Shown: positions 37,527 to 49,546 of the stretch, piece by piece | Layout of the letters: every line of letters starts with the position of its first letter | How positions within the stretch are numbered: the first letter of the stretch is position 1 | The notes under the pieces: generated by a model | Seen by the model: only the letters and a program-made list of their open reading frames with translations | Told to the model about the DNA's origin: nothing | Database searches by the model: none | Assembly: GCA_003344405.1 (NCBI GenBank) | Contig: NOWV01000041.1 | Coordinates: 62,001-126,000 of the forward strand | Length of the DNA: 64,000 bases | Origin: Trichoplax sp. H2 | Lineage: Eukaryota; Placozoa; Uniplacotomia; Trichoplacea | Direction: 5' to 3' | Made by a program: the position numbers and the translations under genes

Positions 37527-39112
37527 CTGAAATAGTTGACGACCGATTCTCGATGTCAGTAGATTACTGTACCGTAGAAAAAATACAGTACCGATCACAC
37601 AATACTGTGCAGTATAGTGTACAGTACAACGTCAACAGAATAGAAATATTCAATGAAAGGATAAATAAATAAATTGTTGCAATCCTACAGATATACAGGA
37701 AAGTATAGACGTACAGTAGAGAGAGGGGAAAAAAAGTACCCTGCTGAACAAAATAAGACGGAAAGAATTAATTAAAAAAGAAGGTAGCAATCGGTTGAAG
37801 AATCCAATCTGTAAGTGGACTATTCAACTCGACTATTTAGTTAAGGTAAGCTGTCAAGGAAACTCGGGTAAGTTTCCCTCAGTCTACGCCAAAGGATATG
37901 ATAGAATGTGGGTGTAGTGTTGATCTTTTTAAGACGTTGACTAATCTGTAGTAACTGTCTACGCACGTCCAATCCCCCAAAAACCAAAAAAATAGGAGGG
38001 GTATATCAACTTGTTAATACTGCATCTATCAACTTGTGCGTACAATATAACTTGAAGGCATTAGCAAATTGAAAAACTTGTATGAATCATAAAGTAAGAA
38101 TATTGAGTAAGTTTGTAATTAAAAAGAATTGAAAAGAAAAAATAACAACAGCTTACTCTACTCCAATACAATCTTAATATCTGTAGTTATAATAGTGACA
38201 AATAGAAGGAAACAACACAGAAGTAGACACATAAAAAAGAAAAAACACACAAGAAAAATGGACTACTATAATTGAGGCAGTATACCAAAAAGGTTGTTAT
38301 GATGAAAAGATGTTCAACTATCGGACATGTGTAGGCGTCGAATCGCCGGTGTACTATACTAGACGATGCGTTATCGTGATTGGAATCAATGATCAAAATT
38401 AGTCGTGTAGCAATGTTGGCAATGTGAGCGTATTACAAAGGTGAGGCAGACTTGCTTGGGCCAACAAGTTTTACAAGAGACGAGAAAGAAGGCAAAAAAA
38501 AAAAGTAAAATAAGAGGGCAGAGAGGCAAGTCAAGGGTCGATGATAGGCAATAAGAGGGAAAAGAATAAGTGGAAAGCAAGTGCAAGCAAGAAAAAGTCT
38601 ACAGTGCGTTGAAAAAGTGGCAAAGTGATGCTAGTCCAAATGTGCAAGCAAACATCGATTTGGATTTACCTTGATATTTCAACACGCCACTACAGCTTAT
38701 TTATATAGCCTTGGACAATTTGTTCCAGGAATAGTATTTTTAAATGTTCACTTAACCACTTGGCTGCAAAGTTCTATTCCGGGCGTTCCCACCGCCACAA
38801 GATGCTCATTAACCAACTAACTTAATTGCCCCCGAGTAATTGGATTTGATGAAAAGAAAATTCTTCCTTTCCAATTATCTTCAATCACTTGTTTTGGAAC
38901 TTGTCGCTACTAATATGGAGACGACGAGCGGACAATGCCCCTAATATATATGGTAGGGCAAGGAGGGTTGATCTAAAAATAGATTGCTGCCGGGGTGGGA
39001 TGATGCAATCATCGGTCACAACCAGTCGACGAGTCGTGGTCAGCATGCCACGATCGGCAGGCAGGTCGGGTGAATGCGCAGGGGTACTGAATCGACATGG
39101 TGGATTGACGGT
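37527..39112. other. C/EBP upstream region, no clear gene
   Basis: The candidate first C/EBP exon and promoter should lie here. The 38200-38600 part is purine-rich on + (many GAAAAA and GGCAAG words). Short open frames on both strands carry no known motif. Confidence 0.45.
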
Positions 39113-39620
39113 ACTGAAGGCTCAAGTGCTGTGACGTGTCCAAGCACTGTACAGTGTACAGTCGAAGAGAGTCTCCAGCGTACCGTACCGTACCGTACTG
39201 GATGGTTCCGTTTCGTTCCGTTTGCGAAGTAGAACATCATATAACGTCATGTTGTCGTACTGTACCCACTCAGAGTACAGGATCTGACCAGACCATGAAA
39301 ACCTGTCAGGACAGTACTGTACACTGTACTGACTGAAGTGCTGTGACCTGTTCAAGCACTCTACAGTGTAGAGGAGAGACCCTCTATGAAAAGAGAGTCT
39401 CCAGCGTACCGTACCGTACTGGACCGTTTCGTTCCGTTTGCGGAGTAGAACATCATATAACGTCATGTTGTCGTACTGTACTGTACTGTACTGTACCCAC
39501 TCAGAGTACAGGATCTGACCAGACCATGAAAACCTGTCAGTACAGTGTACACTGTACAGTACTGTACTGTACTGACTGAAGTGCGGTGACCTGTCCAAGT
39601 GTCCATGGTCAGTAACTAGA
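39113..39620. repeat. ~220-240 bp tandem repeat, two copies and a stub
   Basis: Units start CTGAAG..GTGCTGTGAC at about 39114, 39334 and 39575 (the last truncated). Shared blocks are GAGAGTCTCCAGCGTACCGT, CGTTCCGTTTGCG, AACATCATATAACGTCATGT and CACTCAGAGTACAGGATCTG. Length differences come from runs of CTGTA/GTACAG. Open frames in it (39122-39598 -, 39343-39579 +) are repeat by-products. Confidence 0.9.
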
Positions 39621-39794
39621 CAGTACTGTACAGTCTACAGTCTACAGTACTGTAGACTGCAGTTGGAATCGTACTGTACGGTACTGCACTTCAGTCCGAA
39701 TGAAACCAATTGGCACTTGCTAAGGTCAGAAGTGAGAGGGACCCTCCCATCGATGGTATTTCACACCAGTGTTGAGAAGACCGCACCCGCGGCT

Positions 39795-39858
39795 CTGCTC
39801 ATCCTTCATGAGCAGCAAATCCAAGACTGCAGTTCATGTTGTCAACATGAACTGCAGT
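39795..39858. other. Two adjacent hairpins
   Basis: The first hairpin has an 8-bp stem, CTGCTCAT and ATGAGCAG, around the loop CCTTC (39795-39815). The second is a perfect 33-nt inverted repeat centred on 39842, with 16-base arms ACTGCAGTTCATGTTG and CAACATGAACTGCAGT (39826-39858). They lie 10 bp apart in otherwise ordinary sequence. Confidence 0.85.
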
Positions 39859-40225
39859 AGTCCAGCTAGTCAACAAGCTTTTCAAACTGGTCTTAATTCA
39901 CCTTCACCCTGATAAATGCAAAATAGGACAATTTCCCATACCTCCGGCAGTGATCAAGTGGCTATTAAGGGTAAACTAAGGGACAACCATCTATTACTTC
40001 CGTCCGTAGCTGACAAGAAATCATGACTCCAGTTTTTTCTAGCATTTCGTCAGTTTCATCTTAATTCATTCATTCATTGAAAGCTGCACCAGCGCAAATG
40101 AGTGCAAAATACGGTAGTCAACAATGTTTACTACAACGGGGAATGGGCGCCGCGTATTCGACAATTAAAAATATCGCTCGCCATATGTACGCGTATATTC
40201 TATTTTAAATCAAGTGAATGAATGA

Positions 40226-40408
40226 TTACAAGAAATCATCATTGTCCCATCTCGTCGATAATACCAGCAACAACAATATTAACAATAACAACGGATACAC
40301 CAATACCCATAAAACCGAAATAGCAAAAGTGTCAATTCGATAATGATAGTAAATTATATTAAAATGCCATTTCCAAATAAAGACTGTACCATAGAAATTT
40401 TCAACCAT
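40226..40408 (-). CDS. Possible 60-residue single-pass membrane protein
   Basis: An ATG at 40408 opens a frame with an aromatic N-terminal part (VFIWKWHFNIIYYHYRID), one long hydrophobic segment (FAISVLWVLVYPLLLLILLL) and an acidic tail ending STRWDNDDFL. I do not recognise the family. A second open stretch just upstream (40406-40509) would require an impossible 22-bp intron to join. A 60-codon frame is expected by chance in this much sequence, so only the membrane-anchor shape speaks for it. Confidence 0.2.
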   Translation of the reverse strand: MVENFYGTVFIWKWHFNIIYYHYRIDTFAISVLWVLVYPLLLLILLLLVLSTRWDNDDFL

Positions 40409-42830
40409 CAAAAATCAAATTCAAATTTTCAGATATTCTTCTTGCTTTTACATTTAGAGAAGCAACAAAACTCATCGACTTGCCAACAGAGTTGGCATAC
40501 GCGTATAGCCTATCGAAGTTACAATAAAGTGAACTAGACAAGTCAATATATGCACATTATATGTTAGACCGCGCTGGTAAACAAAGCATTATATTTATTG
40601 ACGAATAGTATTCGATGCAGTCCTACTAGGAAAGACAATTTCAACGCTATGTTATCCATTGCGCTAAAGCCGATAACGCTAATGAGTGACTACTGTTTAT
40701 AGAATAGAAAAGAGATGCGTGTTTTCCTAATCTTACAATTTTCCACAGTTTATTCAACAATTATCGAACAAGACGTATCGTAATGTGATTAATCAATTCT
40801 AATATCATATAGTCTGTAGCATTGCTATGTTAGGCGTAACTGCGGTCTATTCACTAGCTGATCGATGGTCTATCATCTCCAATCTCAACTTACAATCCAT
40901 ACGTGGTTAATATTCGACTTGAATAATACTTAATCTATAATCACATTATAATTGATCAAGTTATCGTAAAGCAATTACATTTGCTCGGTAAGTGGTCGTC
41001 TTAAATGCCTACAGTAGTACGCTAAATAATGGAGATGATAAATAGTAGTCAAGTACAAAAATGGTAGTATTTGTATTGAACATTTGATATTTTATGATCA
41101 ACATCAATTGGAACATAAAAATCATTTTACTAAGCCACCTAAAGTAGTTGTAAGTATCCTGTTTATCAGGGAACTATGATTCAATGCTTGGTATTATACA
41201 ATCTGGCTATAGTATCGATCGAGAATGATAGCAATAACGATCAACCTAAGTAGTAGTAGTAGTAATGTCAATAAGGATTTCTTATAATTTCAAATAATCG
41301 TTTTTTTAATTTAATTACCATCCGATGAGCTAAATCAATCCTTTTTGTACTAATGCCATTTATAGATATGAGCTGTCAGTACAATCTATTGTATAAGGAT
41401 AATGCCATTAATAATTTAGCTTAGGTAGTATCACCCCAAAGACTACTATGCTCCATTCGTGACGCCTTTTCCAACTGTTTATAGTATATCAATCAAATGA
41501 TACATACAACAAAAATGTTCTACGCCACAATCTATCAAACATATGCTACTACGATAAAAGAGAATAATTTTTTTATTATTTTCTTTTAGGAGTTATTACC
41601 GCTGATGCTTCAATTGAAAAACTCTCCGTCCACCCTATTTTCTGTTCTAAAAAAAAATCAAAAATAAATATTCTAGAGATAATTTCATTAAAATAATTAT
41701 AAATGATTGATTACTATATAAAAATAATCAATAAATTTTATGATGGCGTAATGACTCTATATCCAGACTGATAGTCATTAATTATATTGTAAGCATTACA
41801 TAATTAAAATGAAATAGAAAGACACTGTGTTGTTAAAAAAAATTCAATGCCTTCCTATCACTACTACTTGAATTCTATTTCATTGACAACTCTGATGCAT
41901 ACATATTGAACAACTATTACAACAATCAACGATTTTCGCATGATAAAATTAGTAAAATACCGAAATTATCATTCGCATAAATCTACGTAACGATAGACGG
42001 TACACATAATTTAACTAATATTATCAAGTACTCATCCACTCCATCTTGACCTTCCTAGTATACATCAAGATTGATACCTTAAAATATTTGACTGAATATT
42101 TAAGTATATTATTCTATGACATGCAGCTGCCACTAATAGATGAATCTAAACTAAAAATTGTTAAAGTGTTGGTTTAATTTTAGCCATAAGCTTATATTCC
42201 ATAAAAAGTCATCCACTCTTCCATTTTACTTAAGCTTATTGATGAATAAAATAATCTCTATTCAATTGCATCTCAAAATAGTTATTTTTATTTTCAATTG
42301 TATCTATTCTTAACTTTTTCTATCTTGTCAATCAATAATAGTATCTATTATTTCATTATATTAAAAAGGTATCAATGATAACTATAAATTGACATAGACT
42401 TGATAGATGTTGATTGTTAAGCAGATTGAGTGTCATTCTAAGCAACCCCGAGGAATTAATCAATTAAAATACCCAAATCATTTTGAAGGTTTTCATTATA
42501 AAGCGGTATGTGCTTTTAAAATATAAATAACATTCTAAGTAATTGTTTCTGTATCTACTACTAAATCTAATTTAGTTGAAATTGCTACGAAATTATTTTT
42601 GAAATTGAAGTAAATCTCGTCTAAGAAATAATGATATAGTATTAACCTGCAATTTGTCAGTTACAGTAAATCCATTGGAAGTGCAAGGTTTCTATTAAAA
42701 TTAGCAACTTTAAAATTTCCCAAAAATGTTTTGTTATCAATACCAGAGGAAGTAAATAGTATCAGCAAATTATAAATTTATACTTTTATCAACTATCATG
42801 ATCAATTTATTCAATGTTCAATCAAAATGT

Positions 42831-42849
42831 ACTTACTTACTTACTTACT
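42831..42849. repeat. ACTT microsatellite
   Basis: Nearly five uninterrupted ACTT units. Confidence 0.9.
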
Positions 42850-45800
42850 CAATAAATTAATAACCGAGATGAAATACTGTAAGAAAAGAATGAATCTCTA
42901 TCACTACTATATTTCTACACAATATTTAAGACCATGCTATGTTTACGAGTTCAGTCATACAAAGCTGTCAAAATAACATGATCAATACTTAGTAACTAAC
43001 ATTTATTAACCATATACGGCAGTAGGATAAAATATCAACATAAGGTAGATGAGGCGTAAATTCACTATAAAGAATGATAAATAATGTCGTACAAAATACC
43101 CCGAGTGATTTGCTGAATATAGCCTAGAATGTCCAATCACTCTATCTATAATAGTAATAATATATACTGACTCTATTGTACTCATTGCTATAATTTTAAC
43201 TACTGCACCGTACTTTGATGGAAGGTTATATCAAATATAAAAGATTTTATCGTAGTTAAGTTATACAATTTATGCCGGAGGTGTAATTAATACTAGGCTC
43301 GGTCAATGTACTGCAGTAGCTGAAATGATTGCTTTGTTTATTTCATCCTTTTTATTCTAGTATTCAATAGTGTCGCATTTTTACTAGCAAAAATAGCAAA
43401 CAATAAAGGTATGATAGATTGCCTAAAATTTATAGATCCATTTTTAATGCAATTAATTGCAGTAATTAAGTTTCTGATTGAAATAATGTCCATATTAGTC
43501 GCGATATTAAGTACTTTGTTGAATCACGTGCTATAAATTGAAAACAACATCATGTCTAAAGTTAAATTTATTCGCAATTATATTTCTTTCAAGCTCAACA
43601 ATACTGATCTTACGCTATAAATAACTTATTGTTGAGCTAATGTTTTGCTGTTGTAAATTCAACTTTAAATATATCTCATGAATCGCACTATTTTTACCCC
43701 ATTTATATACAATAATAATCTTATTATAACATAAAACAACTTTTTTCTTAACTATCAGTAAGCTAAGAATGGAAAGCTTTCTACATTATAAAATGAAATA
43801 ATAACATAGCTTTACTGTAAATCCTGTATTACAATAGTGTTACAGAGCAATTAAGATTGAGTCGATTGCTATTTTTTATTTTGATAGAAATGATAGAAAT
43901 TGCGTAGCTTCAACTAAAAGAGGCTATGCTATAAGTATTGACTTTGTTGCAAATACGTATCATTAGCTCGTTATTAGTTTTCACTTTACCATATGTCTGC
44001 TCTCTAGTACACTATTCATGCATCGCAGACAGTGATGAAAAAATTGGTACTATCCAGCAGTCTACTCATATACTTTGCACATTTTTTACTGTTTTAGCTA
44101 GTCATTTTTTTAATTAGCGTTACTCTTACGCTAACTTTGAAAACTCACCGTTTTACTGGCCAGTAAATTGCAAATCTCGAACGCGATTCTTCTTTTTTTA
44201 AGCATGTTTTATCAACAGTCACTCCAAGTTTCGGCTAAGAACTAAGATAATGGCATAAGTTCCCAATATTGTCGCTGTTCAGCTCCCGTTAACTTTCGAG
44301 ACATTACCGTACAATATTGGAGAGTTTCTACAATAATCGAGCCGCACTGAATCTCATCCACTTTATATATCTAATCGATCCTTACATATTGCATAAGTTT
44401 ATTGCATAATGCCAACAATGATCTCAGTTTATGGTATTATAAATTAAAATAATTTCTTAAATTCATTTTGGAAATATACATCTAGAAAGGCATTATTGTA
44501 TAGTTATATTACTGTACAGTATGCGGGTATGTTGCAATCAGTAAAGATATTAGGCAATTGGCAGGAAAGAGCTTGACGAATTTTTATCTTGTAGCTAGCA
44601 ACCTCGTAACTAGTACGGTTAGTAGATAGCTAAAACTAGCGCTCATTATCATGGTAATACCAAATACTAGTTAGGTTAGAAATAGCTACATATAAGCGTT
44701 AGAATGGTAGTAACAGATAGGAAGTAAATACAATAAATGCTAAATCACAATACAATTCTACCACGAGACGACCGTATGCGTATTTAGTAGCTACGCTAGA
44801 CTATCGTTCTCTCCTTCTTGAAGGAAAGGAGATTGATATGAAAATATGGAGTTGAGACTATGACTATAGGTATGTATCGTACTTCATCCTATGTCTCTAT
44901 TTTTTATGTTATGTTGTGATGTAAGCTGAGATATTGTAGTCTTGCAATAATGCGTAATATTAGATAGGAATGTGCTGCTGTATGTCTGCACATAACATTA
45001 CTTGCAAAACATTCGCATCAAGCGATTGGAAATGCTATGGCATGCAGTAACTGATTCAAAGTTGTTGACAGCCTTCGATAGTGAATAATTTCGTACTAAA
45101 TTGTCAAGTCATGCTGGCGTTTTAATCAGCTCTAAAGTAACATATGTAAATTCTGTGTCTAACTGATACACTACTGGATTATCTACTGTATGAAATAATC
45201 GTAATTTCATTAAGAATTCTAATGGAATATCATTGGTTACGTAGGCATACATCATATAAATTTGTTTAATAAATGTCCACATTACCTCGCTTTATTTTTT
45301 GTTCAAGAATAATAATGAATACATAAATATAATTACTGCTGAAGGTGTAGTTGTTACTTTCTACAATATTTTACAATCGATTGCGAAATCTTTCTTGAAT
45401 GATTCGTAAATTGAAGTTTGAAAATATTTTTCCGCTTGCACGAATTGCGCAAACATTACATATTGATCAAGGATGAATCTATTGCGCTTTTATTCCAAAA
45501 CAAATTCTCGTATGTTGTCACGGACTATTTCCGGGCAAGTTTACTAGTTTAACGTATGGTCTAACGTAAAGCACTTCGAGTTGCTTCTGCAGATTGCAGT
45601 ACTACCCTAATCAGTCGTAAGCAGTAGTAACAATATAGTACTGCTACTATGGTACCTAAGAACTCCCTTTCTAAAAGTCTGACAATCATTATAGCACTGA
45701 AACACTGCGAGCCACAATACTTTCTTAACTGCATAATTTAGGCAACGTAGTGCCGTAAAACATGGGAGTTTGTAGCTGTTCATTACACTGTACGTCTATA

Positions 45801-46374
45801 TAGGTAAACGGGTGTATAATATCATTATATGTATGCGCGCAACTTTTATTTTATTTTTAGTACTCTTCAACACAGCTTATACATTAGCCTTAACCATTTT
45901 GCATAAATTACTCTGTACACTTGGTTTAAGCTGTCCTACTGATTGATGCATTAGACATTCATTTTTTTTTTAAGACCTGTAATATATAATGTATCAGTAG
46001 GACAGAATTAACGAAGTGTACAAAGTAATTTGTGCAAATTGGCTCGAGCTATTGATGTTATACAGTTCATACATACTATACATAAGTACACATTAATTTA
46101 AAAAATATTCTATATAAGGATTTTAATAGCGTTATTCACTCGATTAGCTTTATTGCTATAGTTTGTCCATCGCGTACCAGATGCAATGGTTCAAAATAAA
46201 ATTGAATTTCAATTTTTTTCAACTATGCTCTAATTAACGAAGAGAAAGTCCCAGCGATCGACTATGGACGCCCGTACGCTGTGACACCGTTTTTAGGTGT
46301 GATTTCAAAGGCTGTAAAATGAGTTGAAGTTTTAGTGGGGGTCACATGATGATCAGGTCTACTGACTTCAGTAT

Positions 46375-46640
46375 ACAGTAGAGTACTGTACAGTGTACTG
46401 TACACTGTACTATACTGTACAGTGCACAGGAAAACGTGGACTAGAGGGTCTGTAGTGCACACTGCACAGGCGCATGACTGCTGTACACTGAGAGTACAGT
46501 GTACAGTGCACAGTGCACAGGAAAACGTGCACTCTGTAAGAAGGGTCTCTACTGTAGACGGTTTGTTGTGCACAGTGCACAGGCGCATGACTGCTGCACA
46601 CTGAGTGTACAGTGTACAGTGTACAGTCCGGTAGTGCGTC
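46375..46640. repeat. Two-copy repeat rich in GTACAGTG/GTGCACAG words
   Basis: CACAGGAAAACGTG occurs at about 46424 and 46516, and CACAGGCGCATGACTGCTG at about 46465 and 46577, framing two diverged copies about 92-112 bp apart. The rest is dense in CTGTACAGTG and GTGCACAGTG. The 140-codon minus-strand frame (46262-46684) is repetitive Cys/Thr/Val-rich translation of these words. Confidence 0.85.
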
Positions 46641-47066
46641 GATGATGTCATGGTTAGTCGTTTACTGCATAGTATTTTGTCCATCAGGATTGCGGCTTAG
46701 ACTAAAGGCTAGACTAGGCATGGGCACTGTCCAGCGCTAGACTATGCGTTCAAAGCAAGCAATGGCGCTGTAAGCACGGACACTAGCTGCTAGCCTAGGT
46801 AAGAGAGCGTAATCTTAAAATCTGGTGGAAAAAAAAAAAGAATTGGATCGGTATATTGAAACACTAGCAGAAACGAAAATTGGAATCAGCTTGAATTGTT
46901 GGATCAATTGAAACTGCAACCACGATCCGATTGGAGAATACAGTATTGGGATAATTTCATGATATTGATTGGTGTGGTGGCTTTCCCGCTAGGCCTTGAA
47001 TGTCAACAACGTACTGAAAGATTTGTAATCTACTACTGTGCTGTATTGTAGACCAGAGGAGCAACA
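46641..47066. other. WASHC1 upstream region
   Basis: Presumed 5' UTR and promoter of WASHC1. No motif stands out. Confidence 0.4.
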
Positions 47067-49188
47067 ATGCCTATCCAAAAATTTGCCGTCCCTATCATTA
47101 CCACGGATTTAAGACGTGAAGAATCACTACGGCAAACTGCTGATGTTCTACAACATGTCGAGAAGGTATGCAACGATACATTCGATCATGTGGTTCAACG
47201 AGTTGAGGATGTTAAGAAGAAATTAGAAGCAATCGAAAACCGAACCAAAGTAGCCAAAGCAAAAATCGATAAAATTCGAACTAGTACTAAAGCAACGACA
47301 ATCTTATCGGCTAATAAATATCCTGTCGCCGATATTATGACCAATTATGAATCCCTATTCGCTTCTATCGATTCGGAATTAGGTGAATTAAAACGCAGCC
47401 ACTACCGCATTACAAACGATATCATGCCATTTAATGAAAAGTTAATTGATGAATCGCCCAAGATCGAATTGCCCAATGCTCGTCATAGAATAAACATGGT
47501 TGAAGATCAACTAGACGAAGGCTTAGGTGGTTTACCGACAGATTTAACCTCTGTCAGTTCGCTATTATTATTTAATTCGCAAGAAAATCCCTATAAGAAA
47601 TATATTACATTGGATCCTTTGGCTGGTGCTGTGACTAAAACTCGATCGACGATAGAACAAGAAGCCAATGCTCTTGGCGATGCACCGGTGACTATTAGCC
47701 AGCGCCAAGGTATGGAACGTAAACCTATGGAATCTTACTTTTATGTTCCCAATCTTGGAGATGTACCAGAATTCGATGTACCCAGCTTTCTACCCAATTT
47801 ATCTGGTGTTGCAGATGATGTAACTTTTGAGTAAGTATGACATTGCCGTCTATTGCTCATTTATTATAAACTAAAATCTGAGATTATATGAAATCGGGAT
47901 TCACCCATCAGTCCACTCTATTAGTCTATGGCACGGTACTTACAGTATTGTAATATTACAAGGTATACGTGATAAAATTACCTGCTAACATAACAGGTTG
48001 AATTTGATAGCTGTATGTAAGGTCTATCCTACTATAGTTAACATCGTTTACTATTGAATTTCTTAAACAGAAAAGTGTCTAATAAGGTCTTGTATTTACT
48101 TTCAATTGCTTGCAGTTTACTGTACAGTTAATACCTTATAATGGAGATAATGTTTGCTCTCGCTGTTTGTTAATTACAACATATCATCTATCTTGAATGG
48201 GAGTGAATACACAGTCTAGCATACCATGATATTATTTTATTCAATTGACGTCTTTGCTAATTAATTATATTTTACTTGAATTCTATATAGCGTTGACAAT
48301 GAAATAAGCATAGCTCCTTCAGCTGGATTTGTATTTCCTGATTTACCCACTGTGGAGACTACGCCTGTCCCTACTGCCAACGGTGGTACAGAAGCAGCAG
48401 CTCCTCCTCCTCCTCCGTCAGGAGGTGCTCCACCACCACCACCGCCACCGCCACCTCCTGCAGCTCCTGGCCAAGGAGGGCCAGCACCGCCGCCACCACC
48501 ACCAGCACCTGAAAATGTACCTCCACCGCCGCCACCACCACCAGCACCTGAAAATGCACCTGCACCGCCGCCACCACCACCAGCTGACGATGGATCGAAA
48601 GGTAACGAAATCGATTTACGTATTTTAAATCTTAACAATATCGCATTTCATATACAGTACACTGTATCATGCATCGATACGCGTATATTGTATCAGATTA
48701 AAATTTCAGATACTTAAATTAGTTTAATACGTACCTACGCGTGATAATATTATAGTACCGAGTTTTAAATTGATGTCGGCATTATACACGTATTTTTAGG
48801 TGGTACTACAATTCCCGCTGTTGATTCTGGTCGCTCTAGTTTGATGGATGCAATTCGCTCAGCAGGCGGATCAGGCAAAGCAAAATTAAAGAGTGTCAAA
48901 GAACGAAAGAAAGAACGAAAAGCCAAACAGGAAGAAGAAGAAAGTAAACCGCTCGTCGGTGGAGGGGACCTAATGGGTGATCTAAAAGCTAAATTGCTTT
49001 CGCGTCGGAAGGGTATTTCTGGCAAAAAAGACTCTCCTGCTCCCAGTGAAGTTCGCAGTGGAGGTGATAGCGAAAAAATTGCTACTGGTGGCGGCTCTGC
49101 TTTGGATCGAATTGCTTCAATGTTACCCTCACCACCTAGTGAAGGGGGTGATAGTAATAAAGATGATGACGATGATGATTGGGAATAA
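47067..49188 (+). CDS. WASHC1: WASH complex subunit 1 (Arp2/3 activator on endosomes)
   Basis: WASH activates Arp2/3 to build branched actin on endosomes for retromer-linked sorting. Three exons give 487 residues (human about 465): 47067-47830, 48291-48601, 48800-49188. The ATG at 47067 opens MPIQKFAVPIITTDLRREES, the start of the WASH homology domain that docks into the rest of the complex. A central linker has NPYKKYITLDPLAGAVTKT. Exon 2 carries a long polyproline stretch for profilin-actin. Exon 3 encodes the VCA module: a WH2 helix (SLMDAIRSAGGSGKAKL), a connector (GDLMGDLKAKLLSRRKGISG) and an acidic tail ending in DDWE with the Arp2/3-binding tryptophan. Splice phases (2, then 1) agree. 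It converges on THADA with 358 bp between stops. Confidence 0.97.
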
Positions 49189-49456
49189 TAGACAGTTGTG
49201 TTAACGTTTTTTCAACAACATTTTCCGTGCGCTTTTTTGATTCGATTACTTAATGATTCATTTAGACACACCCCTGGAGTCTGGATCGATCATAGTACTT
49301 ACAAAAGTATCGCCTACTGTATAAGTCTGTCTTGCAGCTAAGATATCACAGCTTTGCCCGTTATTATTCTGAAGTCTTTATAGTAGCAATTACTCTCCTA
49401 TTTCATTACGAAAGAATATCAGGTTACGGAACTTGATTATGTCAGATGTACAGATC

Positions 49457-49462
49457 TTTATT
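49457..49462 (-). terminator. Candidate polyadenylation signal for THADA
   Basis: TTTATT on + reads AATAAA on the minus strand, about 85 bp past the THADA stop. The short distance makes it a fair candidate. Confidence 0.45.
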
Positions 49463-49546
49463 GGAATACAGATATTGTAATAGCGAATATATTTGACCAA
49501 AATTACGTTAAACATATTCAAATAGAAGAATTTACACAGATTTTTA

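Larger units (their letters stand above)
39859..46374. other. 6.5 kb intergenic region, C/EBP to WASHC1
   Basis: Very AT-rich, with no exon-like run of conserved protein words on either strand. Apart from a weak small ORF near 40.3 kb and an ACTT microsatellite at 42831, I see nothing assignable. Distal enhancers for the C/EBP gene could lie here; the sequence alone does not show them. Confidence 0.5.

Noticed and set aside
39122-39598. 158-aa minus-strand ORF
   Set aside because: Composed of repeated translations of CTGTAC words and the ~230-bp array; no family resemblance.
40384-40509. Upstream exon for the small membrane ORF at 40.3 kb
   Set aside because: The joining intron would be 22 bp, too short for the spliceosome.
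46262-46684. 140-aa Cys-rich minus-strand ORF
   Set aside because: The cysteines come from GTGCACAG/GTACAG repeats read in one frame; several other frames are equally open.
48261-48638. Gly-rich (-) and Leu/His-rich (+) ORFs in WASHC1
   Set aside because: They are out-of-frame or antisense readings of the polyproline-coding CCX repeats.
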